A stretch of DNA of 64,000 nucleotides, from positions 20,563,075 to 20,627,074 of the forward strand of contig CM040758.1 of NCBI GenBank assembly GCA_022829145.1, written 5' to 3'. Numbering within the stretch: position 1 is the stretch's first letter; every line of letters starts with the position of its first letter. This document shows, piece by piece, positions 1 to 11,846 of the stretch. The stretch comes from Albula goreensis. Lineage: Eukaryota; Chordata; Actinopteri; Albuliformes; Albulidae. A program made the position numbers and the translations under genes. The notes beneath the pieces were generated by a model. That model saw only the letters and a program-made list of their open reading frames with translations, was not told the DNA's origin and ran no database searches.

Positions 1-78
1 TCCTTCCTGGTGCAAAAAGAGTTTGCTGCCTGACAGGACCTTCTCCTGTCACTTTTCTCTGATGGACTGCTTGTTTGT

Positions 79-187
79 GTTCTCTCTCTCTCATTTTCTT
101 TCTCCCTCCCCCCCCCCCCCTCTCTCTCTCTCTCTCTCTTTCTGTTGCTCTCTCACTCTTTTTTTTTTTTTTTTTTTTGCTCTCTCT
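79..187 (+). repeat. Polypyrimidine tract with C-run and T-run before a splice acceptor
   Basis: About 110 bases are almost purely C and T: CT dinucleotide repeats, a run of about 14 C, more CT repeats, then a run of about 18 T ending just before the acceptor of the PTB exon. It extends the normal polypyrimidine tract roughly fivefold. Long purine/pyrimidine strand asymmetry of this kind can form triplex (H-DNA) structures and varies in length between individuals. That part is general knowledge, not shown here. Confidence 0.85.
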
Positions 188-192
188 TGCAG

Positions 193-312
193 GGGCCGGG
201 GTCTTCTTTCTGTCCTGCGCAGAGGGAGAGCAGATCAGCTTTCTGTTCGACTGCATCGTTCGCGGCGTCTCCCCCAGCAGAGCCCCGTGCGGACTGCGCC
301 CAGCCTTGCCAG
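193..312 (+). CDS. dok7: Dok-7, exon encoding the end of the PTB domain
   Basis: The acceptor is CTTGCAG at 186-192 and the donor is GT at 313. The exon enters with one base from the previous exon, so its first two bases complete a Trp codon giving W-AGVFFLS, and it leaves with one base (G) for the next codon. The peptide continues AEGEQISFLFDCIVRG and ends GLRPALP, matching the C-terminal strand and helix of the human DOK7 PTB domain, which binds the phosphorylated NPxY site of MuSK. An extreme polypyrimidine tract lies directly upstream. The preceding exons are outside the window. Confidence 0.92.
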
Positions 313-1195
313 GTTAATATGGGAAGTCTAAGGTGTCAGTGCTGGCTCTCAAACCTGCCGTGTCCAGCACTCACTGCCCTTCTTACGGTTACAGGGCCCT
401 GCAGAACTTTGGGGGTGAGGCAGAGTGCAGCACGGGTGTCATTAAGGGGCATTACTCCATCGTTTTATTCCTCCTCCTTTGACCAATACTGTTTTCCATT
501 CATCAAGTCCTGATCTGGCCCCATTCACGAATATCACAGTGTGTAAGGGGAAGATTTATACTGAGGCACTGGTTGAGTTTGTGGGATACACACCTAATGC
601 GGTTACAATAGGGACAGTATATTTAATTTTTATATTAATTTCATTCACATTTTCAAGATCTTTATTTTCTTGTTCAGAACTTCTTCAGCCTCACACATTG
701 TATGTCTTGTGTGTTCTGTTCTTTCTCATGATGGGAAATTGCTGCTGAGCTCAATTAATTGGGTTTGACTGCCATCCTGATTGAATGCCATTTATATGAA
801 TTCATTTTTAAGAAGTGTTAACTGAACTGAATCTTTTTCATGAATCTTTGTTAATATTATTCATTAATTTGATGTGACTGAGACATTAATTCAAGGATGG
901 CTAACCCTGGTGTGTGTGAGCCACAGGAAGTAGTGATTTTACTCTTCTCAAACACTTCAGACTGAGGAGATTAGTTGAGGTGAAATAAATAAGGTGCTTT
1001 AAATTTTGGATCAAGTATTGAGTAGCAAAAAACAGGCAGACCATTCATAAAATAAAGCTGAAGACCAGCAGATTTTTAAATGCCCCCTACTGCTAACCAA
1101 AATACTTTCACTGGCATGTTAATTTGAATTGGACGTGACTAATTTTCATAAAAAGGCAATCATGTTGATGATTAAAATTAATCCTGAATTCCCAT

Positions 1196-1234
1196 ACATT
1201 TTGTGTTAAACACATAATGTTTAACACAAAATGT
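1196..1234. repeat. Perfect 17-bp inverted repeat with 5-base spacer
   Basis: Bases 1196-1212 and 1218-1234 are exact reverse complements (ACATTTTGTGTTAAACA on the left arm) separated by CATAA. It would fold as a simple hairpin. I see no target-site duplication or longer transposon body around it. It could be the remnant of a miniature inverted-repeat element or a chance AT-rich palindrome. Confidence 0.8.
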
Positions 1235-2289
1235 GTGTTAAGATGTGTGCAATTAAAGGTTGAAGTTATGTTTTTATTTAATAATCTTTAATAACTGACT
1301 CTTAACAAATGATGGCATGCTTAATTTAAGCAATTACACATTGCTTCCACAGAGTACTAGCTCCAGAGAAACAGCTGTTTATTATCCACATCATCCATAT
1401 TCAGTAAAAGACTTGCAGGAAAAAATATACTTCACATCACACTCTACAAACAGCATATACAACTCTAGCCAGACAGAGGACATGTTTCTGGTACTGTTTG
1501 CATCAGCTAGAATCCATTTAGCAATAATAATATAATATAAGATGTGGCTGAATTCATAATCATGAAATATTCAGTGTCCATATATTGAATATATAAGGCT
1601 ATCCATCTCTGTATTGGCCTTTCAAATTTTCTTGCATTGATTTAGAGCCGCTTACAATTGTTTTTCCATTTTGGATAATTAATGAGGAAAGTGCTGCCTG
1701 TACCTTCTCTGCTACAGTGTTTATTCAGGTCTCACTTTCCCTCACCTGTTTTCCTTGGTAATGCCAGGAAAATCTCAGCAAATACTTTTTTGGCATATAA
1801 CTGGGGGAGAGGAGTGCACACTATGTCCTATATCCTGGACAAACTGGCTTAGCACACCTTAACAGCTGTAGGTGTGTAGATATACAGGGAGGTTAAGAAT
1901 GGATGGAACTAAAACCAGCCTATGCATGCCAAAATCAGAAATGAGAAATAAATGCCTGCATGAACCGTGACATGAGTAAAATAAATGCTTTCCTCTGCAG
2001 TTGGAGGTATGGCTGCTGTTATTGTCCTTGACATAGGTGTGCCTTGTTTTATGTGTACAGTTTCTTCAGCTGGTTCATTTATCCTTTGGAGAAGTGCAGA
2101 GAATTAAGAACTGATTCCCGATTGTTTCAATATTATTGATTGGGACAAGCGGTTAAGAACTGATCGTAATAGAAAATTATATGCTGTGACACAGTATGAT
2201 CTTTTAAAAACACTGTATTCTCCTGCGGTATTACAGAGGTGGAAAAACAGGATGTAGAGGTAATGTCATACTGCTTTCACAGGCCCCAG

Positions 2290-2580
2290 GAGTTTAATTA
2301 CTACGAAACACATCATGTCACTGTGCTGGCATGCCGTCACTCGCACACGTGTGTGCTTAAATGAACTGTAAAGGCGCCCGGCGCATCCTGACCCTCCGAG
2401 CGAGTGACCTTGGCTTTTACCGGAGAATTTGACTCATGTACAGTGTGCGTTCTGGGGTTGAGCGTGAGGTGTTTAACGTGCTCAAATTAACCAGGCATCT
2501 GTGCGTGGCTTATCTCGTCCCTTCATCTGGGTATTGTTGTCTAATTAGCATTTCTAAGAAGGCTGAACATGAGGCGGGAC
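2290..2580. promoter_or_regulatory. Candidate conserved non-coding element in dok7 intron
   Basis: This stretch is less AT-rich than its surroundings, lacks simple repeats and open frames, and packs short factor-like words: CACACGTGTGTG (palindromic E-box) near 2345, TGACCTTGG (nuclear-receptor-like) near 2406, and CTAATTAGC (homeodomain-like) near 2541. Such texture is typical of fish intronic enhancers, but conservation cannot be judged without alignment. Confidence 0.2.
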
Positions 2581-5500
2581 AGGCTTACACTGGAGGGTAA
2601 AATAGCTATGTTTAGTAATTGGTAATGACTTGGGTGTCCTTGAAGGGTGTCCCCCCTGACAGGCATCCAGGTGGGCTGTGGACACAGTGCTGGGCTGTGC
2701 AACACCCACAACTTTCACTCGTCTCAAGGGACACTGCACAGCACACGGCCTTGTTCAATTCGCCCTGGCAAGGTGTATCATATGATCTCTATGAATCTTG
2801 CTGGGGCCTTGGCCGGGATGTAATTCGGAGAACACTGCTTGAGAATGTGATATGTTCATATGTGGAAAATGCTTAGTTGTATTCAAAAGCCCACTCTTAG
2901 TTATGCAACATTTTCAGGGTCTTAAAATATGCTGTTTCATGTATCTTTCCATCATCATACCTTGTTTTTCAAGATATGTTTAATTAAGTAGGTAAATAGC
3001 AAGCCTTAAAATGGTAAATGGCTCTTGCATGCTCTTATACTCTTATATTGAAATCAATATTGTTAAAAGAGGATGAGGATTGATTTATTTGCACTTATCT
3101 TGGTATGAACTTGGAGTTTATCTTTGCCTGTCTCGAAAAACTCAGGAATTTTGTAATATATAGGTCGTTAAACTTTTACTACTGCAGCCTTTTTAAACTG
3201 AGACATTCATGGCTGTAAACGTGCTATAATTAGCTGCAGGGAGCGACGGCTGAAGTGTTACCCCGCATAGTGACCAGGCTTGTGTTGTGTTGGACTGAGC
3301 AGAATGCAGTGGCTGTGGTGGTATTCCGTATTCAATATTTCGGAAATACTTCCCCTTCCCCCACCCCACCCTGCTTCCCACCTCTCCTGGAAGGTGACAT
3401 TATTGTGAGGTTGAGTGTAAAAAATGACTGACTTTTTCCAAGTAAAAGTGTCCTGTGCTAGCCACAGTTGCCGGCGGTGGTATGTGAAACCAGAACCTGG
3501 AAGCTATAAATTCAGGGCCGGCCGCAGGCCTGACACCGAAGACGATGCACTGCTAATTTAAAGTGGATGAATGAACAGCTTGGTCACATCAATATGCAGC
3601 ACAGTTTCATAATGTGGCGTGTTTGATTTATAGACCGTTTTTTATTTAATGAGTGTTATATTCAACCTTTAGATGAATGACAGTGAACTGAGAAAGCAGA
3701 AAGATATTTTGAAAAGTCAAAGCTAACTTTGTTCATTTTGAATTTCTGAGAGCATGGTTCTTGAATTCTGTTAAGGCGGATGATTTTTAATAGAATTCAG
3801 ATAGCTTCCACACAATTATGCGTCTGTCTGTATTTCTCATTTCCAGTATGTTGCTCCATTCAGGGGTGATCACAGAATTTAATGTCATGGTATACATATG
3901 ACACAATGCTACTGTCAATGCTAACATAGCATGCAGCACCATATGCACGGTATGCTCAATTTGCATTCAATGTAGTGTTTCCCGGTAGTTAAACTTCAGT
4001 GCTGCTCCAAACAATGAGGTGTCCGAAAGCAAAATGGTTTGCTAACCACCACCAATCACTAGCTATTGAATAAACTTTTGAGCTGCAAACAATAAAATGC
4101 AACTCAGTTACATGCCTGGATAGTAAAAGCTGAAAAACAAAAGAAGCATAAAACCTTAGGCCCTAATGGTATGCACAGTGCGTACTGGTGTAGGGCTGCA
4201 GGCACTGCTGCCTACATTCACCTTATTTTTTATCTGTATTTTTTCTCTCCTTTCTGCAAGAAAAGTTTGAGGAAATGTAAACATCTGGCCAGAATTATAA
4301 TGCACAAATAATTGCAAAAGTGTCCTTAAGGCATATCCACACAAGTGGTCTCTATTTGTAATTAATTTGGCCACTTGGAATGAATATTGTAGCAGCAACA
4401 AATGCATTTCAGACATCGAAAACATGGAAAGGTTTACTTATTTAAATACAGCAAGCACTGACCTTACTTGTGTTTGTGAGCTTTTTTTAAATCTTTTCAA
4501 AAGCATACCATCAGTCTGAGTGACAGAGGAAAGTGTGCTTTAGTTGCTATGAGAGACTGTTGTTGCTGTTTACAAACAATCACTGACCCAATAATGTTCG
4601 GGGTGTTACTGTATCTGTTATTGTAGTAACAGGCGGAGTACATTTGTCAAACTGTCCAAAGGTGAAAGTCACAGTAAACTGCAGAGCTTCAAACTCTTTG
4701 ACCCTGATAGGGGTCCTGTTAATATTACTGTATTTTATTGTAGTATTTGTCATATTAACTAACCTTACATATTATTAGATATGGAACTGGCTGATTAAAT
4801 GTAAATATATCCCTGGATATCATATCAGGATATCAGCATGTACAGAACAGATGTGTCAAAGCTTGGACATTTGAAATGGATAAAAGACGCATGCAAATGC
4901 AGTTTTGGGTCCTGCGCTGCACTAAAGCTCTCGTGATTTGTGCACTGTTTTGACCTTTTGTTGGTGCTATAAATAAGTGGTACAGTGTTTAACAATCACA
5001 GTGAGGTGTTCCCCTGTGACAGTGTGGAGTCGCTCACTCTGTTTCTGTTCTGCAGCCCTCTCTCTCTACCTTTCTCTCTCTGTTTCTCACTCTCTCCCTC
5101 TTCTTCCATTTGCAACACCCCTCTTTTTGTCTTGCAGCACTTCCTACAGTATGTTTCATTACCTTTTCCTCCTCTCTGTTTTATTTATTCACGTTTACTT
5201 ATTAATGTACTTACATATTTTATATTTTACTGATATCCTCATTTATTTGAATGGGATGGTATTATGGAGGACAGTGCAGCCAGTACAGTGCATCTCAGAG
5301 AGATGTAGCTCAGAGGCTAATTTTAATCTCTTGTCACTGGCACCGTCGGAGCAATGCCACAAAAATGATGTACTTCTCACACTACCTCTACCTCTGTTTC
5401 AGTCTTGTTCACACCATACCCCTCCATACCCCTCTCTGTCTCATTGCCTGTGTGTTTATCTCTCAGTTTCCTTCATATTTCCGGGTCTCTGCTGTGCGGT

Positions 5501-5605
5501 CTGACACCTGCTGTTTGTTAAGAAGCAGTGCCTCACACTGTGTGTCATTCTACTGGCCCCAGAGCACTGCTGTTCCTCTTTCTGATGAAGTGCTTTGGTC
5601 AGGAT

Positions 5606-5686
<81 letters not shown>

Positions 5687-5689
5687 CAT
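5606..5689. repeat. (CA)n dinucleotide microsatellite
   Basis: A nearly pure CA run of about 40 units, interrupted once by CG near the 3' end. Vertebrate microsatellites of this length are usually highly polymorphic. Confidence 0.97.
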
Positions 5690-6353
5690 AGCACAGATAG
5701 GCTTTATTACATCTGCAGAATAAGAGCTATGGCCATACCACCCATATTTTACAATGCAGTATATTACCTCTATATTTCCTTTAGCTTTCAAACCACAGAG
5801 ACAGAGCTGTGCACTGTAAGTGAGCTTTAGGAAATGGAGGAGTCCTCTGCCACTGGCAATCCCTGTGCAGGTCAATCAGTGTGATTGCCTGTAATAAGTC
5901 TGCATTGTTGCAATGTCTAGCTGTAAGCTAACAGTAAATTGACTGTGTTTAGAAATAAAAAACACGCGCTGTGGTGTTTCCCATTTGCTTGTATGGATGT
6001 ACTGAACTCCAGAGCCCCTTTATGTCTACATGTTGTACACTTTGTTTGGTAGTGTAGAGAAGCAAGACGGTATAATCCTCTGGTGATCCACGAGGGATAG
6101 TGGGTAAAAAACTAGGGAACAAAGGGATAGTGCTTCTTTGGACTTTTTTTTGGGTTGGTCATTTTAAAATACTTGCTTTTAGAAAGCACAAATATGCGCT
6201 AACCTTTGAGTTGGGTGACCATTTTGAATCGTTGATACGAGGTAAGCTACAGAGCATTTGTGTAGAGAGTAACCCTAAAGGTGCTTAATGTGTCTGAGCC
6301 GTGATGCCCCGCTGTGTTTCCCTCCGGCTCATTGGCTGTGCTCTCCGTTGCAG

Positions 6354-6461
6354 ACCCCAGCGCTGACTCCGCCTACACTGAGGAGAGGCTGGACCTGGAG
6401 GCCCAGGAGCTGGAGAAGCGCCTAAGTCTGCTGTCTCACTGCAGCCGGCAGAGCGGCTCAG
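6354..6461 (+). CDS. dok7: Dok-7, linker exon after the PTB domain
   Basis: Acceptor GTTGCAG ends at 6353 and donor GT starts at 6462. The exon is 108 bases and keeps phase 1 to phase 1. The first two bases join the previous G to make Asp, giving LPDPSADSAY, then an acidic helix LEAQELEKRLSLLSHCSRQ. Human DOK7 has LPDPSPP and LEKRLSLLSHAGR at the same place, just C-terminal to the PTB domain. The short Ser/Gly end leads into the Ser-rich exon. Confidence 0.9.
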
Positions 6462-7113
6462 GTACAGCGGCGGCGGCCAATAGGGATGTGCGTATGCAGT
6501 CATGTGACTCCTCTGTATCCCATGAAATATGAAACTCCATTTTCTGGAGTAATGGATAACAGAAATGAATTATTTTGATGAATACTAGGTTGCCTTGTAA
6601 ATTTCCATCGAGGAGGGAGAATAAACCTTGATTATTTCCTCTTTTTTATTAATTAGGAATATGAATGCTGACCCAAGTGATCTATATGTGATTCTATAGT
6701 CAAACATGAAAAAAAATCAAATGTTCTCATTCCCGGGAACAGCTGTCTTGGTTTAGCTGATATGTTCATTTATTACAATATAATTAAATAATACAGATGA
6801 CCTCTCCTAATAAGTAATTCGGTCTACCACCTGTAATATTGTCTTCCACAGTTATCTTGGTCACGGTTTCTGTGGGTGTAACCTTCAGTGACAGCCCCGG
6901 CCAATGTGAGGCTAATTGAAATTGATCCAGGGTCAGAGTCTTTGCCACAGAATCTGTCCATACCTTCAGCCATCAGCCCTCAGCTACGTTCCCATTCACA
7001 GATAAAACACAGTTACACAGTGATGACGGAGACCTGGCCGCAGCGGTGTTCAGTTAGTTTGGGGTCTCAAGGCTGTGGTACTTTTCTGAATTGTTTTTCT
7101 TGTTGTTTGGCAG

Positions 7114-7916
7114 CTTCTACATACAGCTACAGTGCCTCGGTGGCAGGAGACGACCGGAGCATCTCCAGCTCCTCCTCTGAGGCCAGCCACTCAGACACCA
7201 GCATCGGGAGCCGCCTTACCATGTGGGCGGAGCCTGTGATCAGCCCCGCCCCAGTGGGTGAGCCCCTGGGTCCGCCCACAGCCAAGGGCGCCTTGCTTGG
7301 CGAGGAGAAGCTGTACGCCTCAGCTGTGGGTGGAGCCAGACCTCCGCCCAAGCCCACCCGCTCCAGGAGGCTGCAGGAGATCGGTCGGCAGAGCTCCTCG
7401 GACAGCGGCATCGCCACGGGGAGCCACTCGTCATATTCCGGAAGCTTCTCCTCTTACGCGGGCAGCATCGACACCTCGCAGGGGGATGAGTTCGGGTCCC
7501 TGCTCAGCCTGCCGCCGAACTTGGCCCCCGACCAGAACCTGTGCATCTGTCCCCCCACTGACCCTGCACAAAGCCCAGGGTCCGAGTACCAGGTCCCCAG
7601 CTCACTCAAACATGTCTACGACACGCCCCGGAGTCTGTTTCTGGGCCCGCCTCCAAAGGACCAGGCACCTCCCCCTTCACTCCAATCCCCGGGGGCCGAG
7701 GTGAAGGCAGGGGGAGACGGGAGGCTGGGCGGAGCATTGGGCGCGGCCGGCACGGACCCTATTCTAAGGTGGCCAGCCCCACAGAGACAGGGACAAGTCC
7801 CAGACACCTGGAGTGGTGATGTGGCGCCCCCTGCTGATCCCTGCGAGATCTGCAGTCCCCAGCCCGGAATCTCCAGGTCCTTGTTTGCGGCTTGCCCCAT
7901 TTGCGGAGGATTGAAG
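7114..7916 (+). CDS. dok7: Dok-7, large Ser-rich exon with Crk-binding tyrosine motifs
   Basis: Acceptor TTTGGCAG ends at 7113; the exon enters in phase 1 (codon GCT, Ala) and ends in phase 0 after GGLK at the donor GTACGC (7917). It encodes about 268 residues rich in Ser, Pro and Gly: DRSISSSSSEASHSD, RQSSSDSGIATGSHSSYS and GSLLSLPPN all match human DOK7. Two tyrosines in YxxP context are visible, YQVP (codon at 7587) and YDTP (codon at 7617). In mammals the equivalent phosphotyrosines recruit Crk and Crk-L during acetylcholine-receptor clustering. The exon ends with FAACPICGGLK, equivalent to the end of canonical human DOK7, where the frame reads a few codons into the intron and stops. Here a readthrough would add 52 codons before a stop at 8073-8075. 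Confidence 0.92.
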
Positions 7917-10900
7917 GTACGCCATGTTGCTCTCTGTCACCGCTATTTCTCCCACAGTCTATTCTTTTCATACTTCCTGCTGATAATTATGAAAGCACTA
8001 ACTTCACAGATGCTTTTAACTGCTAACAGCCTGCACATTAATTTAGGAAAGAGACATCACATTTGTGTTAATTAAAAATGGCAAATACTGTTGAAGCCGA
8101 ATTATGCAAATTATGTATTTTGCTTCGCTTGAATCTAAATCCAGATACAGCTGGATCACATGAGAGAGTAATTTGTGAGGCAGACAAATACAACCAACCG
8201 AATAATGCTTTTCCTTGATAAAAAGGGGCTATCTGTAATGTAGCGTTTGCCTCTCTGTAATCCTGCTTTTTATACTTATATCTTTTTTTTATGAATTCAC
8301 CCTTGTTAAATCATCTTTTGGTTGGCTTTCTTGACAGTTTCTCATTATGTTGGGAGCGACTGAGTGTTAGAAGTGATTTGGAAATGTGATTTTTAAAGTT
8401 TTTTTGACAGGTTGGTTTTTCTTGTCAAGCAGTGGAGCGGTATCTGAGAATTGCATTATTAGTCTTGAAGCCTTCTGCGGCCCATTGACCCTGAGCCTGC
8501 ATCTCGTGGTAGAGGCCTTGCTCTTGGCTGTGCCAAGTAAAGTCTGCATCTGTGCAAAGCAGGGGGCTTTTCTCAGCTGCTCGCCTGGCCAGAAAGCCAT
8601 CATCCGTGCCCCATCTACACTGCATCCTCTTATGACAACCCCCCCCACCCTACCCCACCTCATATAAGACCCATAAGACTGAGCTACGCCATCATCAGAG
8701 AACACCTCCAACCACACGATCGCCTCTCCCTCACCCCAGCAATTAAATCCGGGCCTGACATTAAGCCCAGAGACGGATGGGACTCTTTGCTCGGGCCCCG
8801 TCCCGTCCGAAGATGCACCCTCGTTAATCTTCACCGCTCCATGCTTGTGTCACTTTTGCGTCTAATTGGTCCCTGGTGTCTGATTCATTGTATATGCTCT
8901 TAACATCTCGTTCCATGTTTTCCAATTTCAAATCCAGGGACTTGTAGGACTCCATACAGGAATATAAAGATAAAGTAAACCATGACAAATAAACAAAGGG
9001 AAGTGAGATGTGAGTTTCACTGTAGCATTATAAAGATAAAGTAAACCATGAAGGTGAGATGTATATATAGCAAAGAATATATAGCAGATGACACACATTT
9101 TATTTGATCATAGCGCATACAGCAGGCATCGGAACTGTCCATAGGGGTGTCTGTAGTCTGTCACTTGTCAGGGTAATAGAATGCACTTAAATCCACGCCT
9201 ATGTTTAGAATCTATATAATATGAGTAAATACAGCACTTCTGTGTGTGACAAACTAACTGTACAGCAGAGTTATCTGTTTTGGAATCTGATGAAATTGTT
9301 GATGGGTGTGAAAGTACCTTGTCTTAGAAGAAAGATGTTCTCATTTATAGGAATGGGTCAGAAAGCTCTCTATCTGAAATGTGATCGAGAGAGTAAGCCC
9401 GTTTCAAGCCTTAAATCCTGGACTTTCCTCTCGCTCCTGAAACCGTGCTGCAATGTTGAGTGCAATGTGGCTGCCCTGGAGTCTGAATGAAACGATAATC
9501 CTGTACAGATGCGCTGTGGGATGGTGTGTAAACACTGCGATGATTAGCTGTCTGCTGTACCAATATAAATGGAGGCATAGGTAAAACGAATTCCACCATG
9601 TTGAGACAGTGGATACTGTTATTGTCCAGATTACGCAGACCATAGTTTTCCTCATTCCTGACGAGAGCATCTCTCAGGGCGGCATGCGCATCTGTGCATG
9701 TCTACATAGTCTTTATTAAGAGAGATAACACATGGAAACTTTCCTGCTATATTCAGCTGAGAGCAGTTCTCCTGTCTCTCTTTAGGCCTTTATGCCTGTA
9801 TGTGGGATGCCATTTTGTTTTTCTCCAAACCTGCTAGTCTGCTTCTATCAGTGGACCAGAGTTGATGGCAGTGAAAATGAATTTGCAGAATTCATAACCA
9901 TTTGATACCACCTATTTGATACTTTTTGAAATTTGAAATTGAACCATTATGCTTGCAATTTCATGTCAGGAGGGGCAAATGAGTTCTTGGTGATAGATTC
10001 ATCCATCTGCGAAATGTGTTGCTTCGCCAGCGCTTCTCTTATCCTTAAGCTTTTCGGAACCCTTCTGTGCATATTTCACTTTCACACAGGCTGCTTTCAG
10101 CAACACGTAAAAGTCACAGTAACACGGAGATGAACACAGAGGTGGCAGACGTATTTCAGAAAGCTGATCTGTGAGGTCTGGATCTTAAGTGGTATTACAA
10201 AAGCACCAGTTTTGATATTTTACAGCTCCTCATGTACCCTGACCAAGGCTGGCATTGTGTTCCAAACTGCTTATTCTTTTTCAGAAGGAGAATGGATGCT
10301 GAATTCCTGATTTACTTTCACATAAATGAAATGACAGGACATGATATTATATCTATTCTTAGGGATGTATTTATTCATAGACAGGAGTTTACTTTTTAAC
10401 ATGTTTAACATGTTTGTGTGCCATCATCCATATTAAACCATGTGCTTTTATATTATTATTTTTTTGCAACACTGTGTCTCAAACATTTTTCCCTCCATCT
10501 AGTGCAATCATTCATTTAATCTAAACTACATTACCCATGAGCAGTGGTACTCAGCAAAGAAACAAAATTATATGGAGGTAAGAGATATGGTTTTGGAGAC
10601 CTCACCTTGATTTGTCGACTTCACCCTATTCTTTTTAACACCATAATTTAATATATTAACTTGTGATTGGTAGGTTGTGAGCTTGATCTTATCTCCTCTC
10701 TTTGACATTAACCTTTTACTTTCCTCGTATTTCTTCCTCCTCTTTTCGTTCCAGTCTATTTTTAATCTAAGAATGTGGGTGCAATTTGTAACAGTGCATG
10801 GAAAGTTTTGCTTTCCTCCCTGTAAAAACACTAATGTTTTTCTGGACATGTTCAGTGTCCATAAATCTAAGTCTTGCATCAGCTTTGCCATGAAAGAGGG

Positions 10901-11797
10901 TGTCAGAATAGAAACTGATTTCAGAGCTGCAGGACAGTGTGAATTTCCATGCCATTGAAGACAGTGGCCAGTGAGTGGTTTTACTGCTTTGTCACAAGTG
11001 GATGGCATTCCAAACCATAGGGGATGTGGTCAATCCCAGCCCCCTGAAAGAGCCTGCAGTCCTACCCCAGCATTTGAGAGTGGGTGGTAATGTGTTAATG
11101 GGATTTTTCATAGCTCTCATAGCTAAAATTAAATCCCAGCATTTTACTGACATAATTGAATTGTTCAGTATTCTAATGGTTGAGTAATAATGGATCTTTT
11201 GTGAATGTGCACTGAAGTGTTTTGATCTGTGCACCTATTTTTTTTTGTTCAAACTTAGAAGCTTGGTTGAGCTAGCAGGATGAGAATAAAATTCCTCGGC
11301 CTAGAGGTGCTTTCTGTTTTGAGACAGAAGCAACCAAACCTCAGAGAAGGAGGCTTACTGGATTACAGCCACCAGACAGCTTTTTAAACTGACCCCTTCC
11401 TCCTTTAACCTAATGATCTGCTCAGTCTTCACTGTCTCTCCATTTACTATGTCTAAGAATAGCACTTTGGGAAGACATTAGGAAATGAAGTGATAGATAA
11501 CAAGATAAGCCTTAACACAGCTATGCATAGTTATCCATTGTAAGTGTGAAGTTAGGCTGAATGCAGGTGGGTAGTTTTTGTTGTGATATTTAGACAACTG
11601 TAGTTTTGGTGGTGTGACCTCCACTGTAACTACAGTGTCCATGGTAAAGCTTGCTGTATTTAAATAAATGCCAACATCAGAAAAACAGTCCTTCACCTCT
11701 ACTGATGTGGGTTTTGGAGAACATAATGTAAGTACGGTACTTTACCGAACATATATGCTAGGCTAATCAGTGCCTCCTTTCTCTGTCTATGCTGCAG
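7917..11797 (+). other. dok7: dok7 intron after the human-equivalent end
   Basis: It begins with a frame that stays open from the preceding exon to 8075, which would make a short isoform if the intron is retained. It contains a local partial duplication (unit starting ATAAAGATAAAGTAAACC at about 8963 and 9029) and no exon that fits phase and splice consensus. Confidence 0.65.
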
Positions 11798-11846
11798 GGA
11801 ACAATGCTCACACATTCAGGAGTCTTATCGATGCCAGCCATACCAG
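11798..11846 (+). CDS. dok7: Dok-7, short C-terminal extension exon
   Basis: Acceptor GCTGCAG ends at 11797 and a strong donor AG|GTATGT follows at 11847. With entry in phase 0 after GGLK, the 49 bases read GTMLTHSGVLSMPAIP plus one base, leaving in phase 1. This joins smoothly to the next exon as PAIPGVENK. The exon is small and its boundaries rest on splice consensus and phase agreement; I do not recall a protein match for it. Confidence 0.65.

Larger units (their letters stand above)
313..6353 (+). other. dok7: dok7 intron (6 kb) between PTB exon and linker exon
   Basis: I see no coding exon in this intron. It holds a perfect 17-bp inverted repeat at 1196-1234, a GC-richer non-repetitive stretch at 2290-2580, a pyrimidine-rich stretch at 5049-5130, and a (CA)n microsatellite at 5606-5689. 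Open frames through the CA repeat exist only because ACACAC has no stop codons. The rest is ordinary AT-rich intron. Confidence 0.7.

Noticed and set aside
5456..5875. Frames on both strands through the CA repeat
   Set aside because: Alternating Cys-Val or Thr-His runs are microsatellite artefacts.
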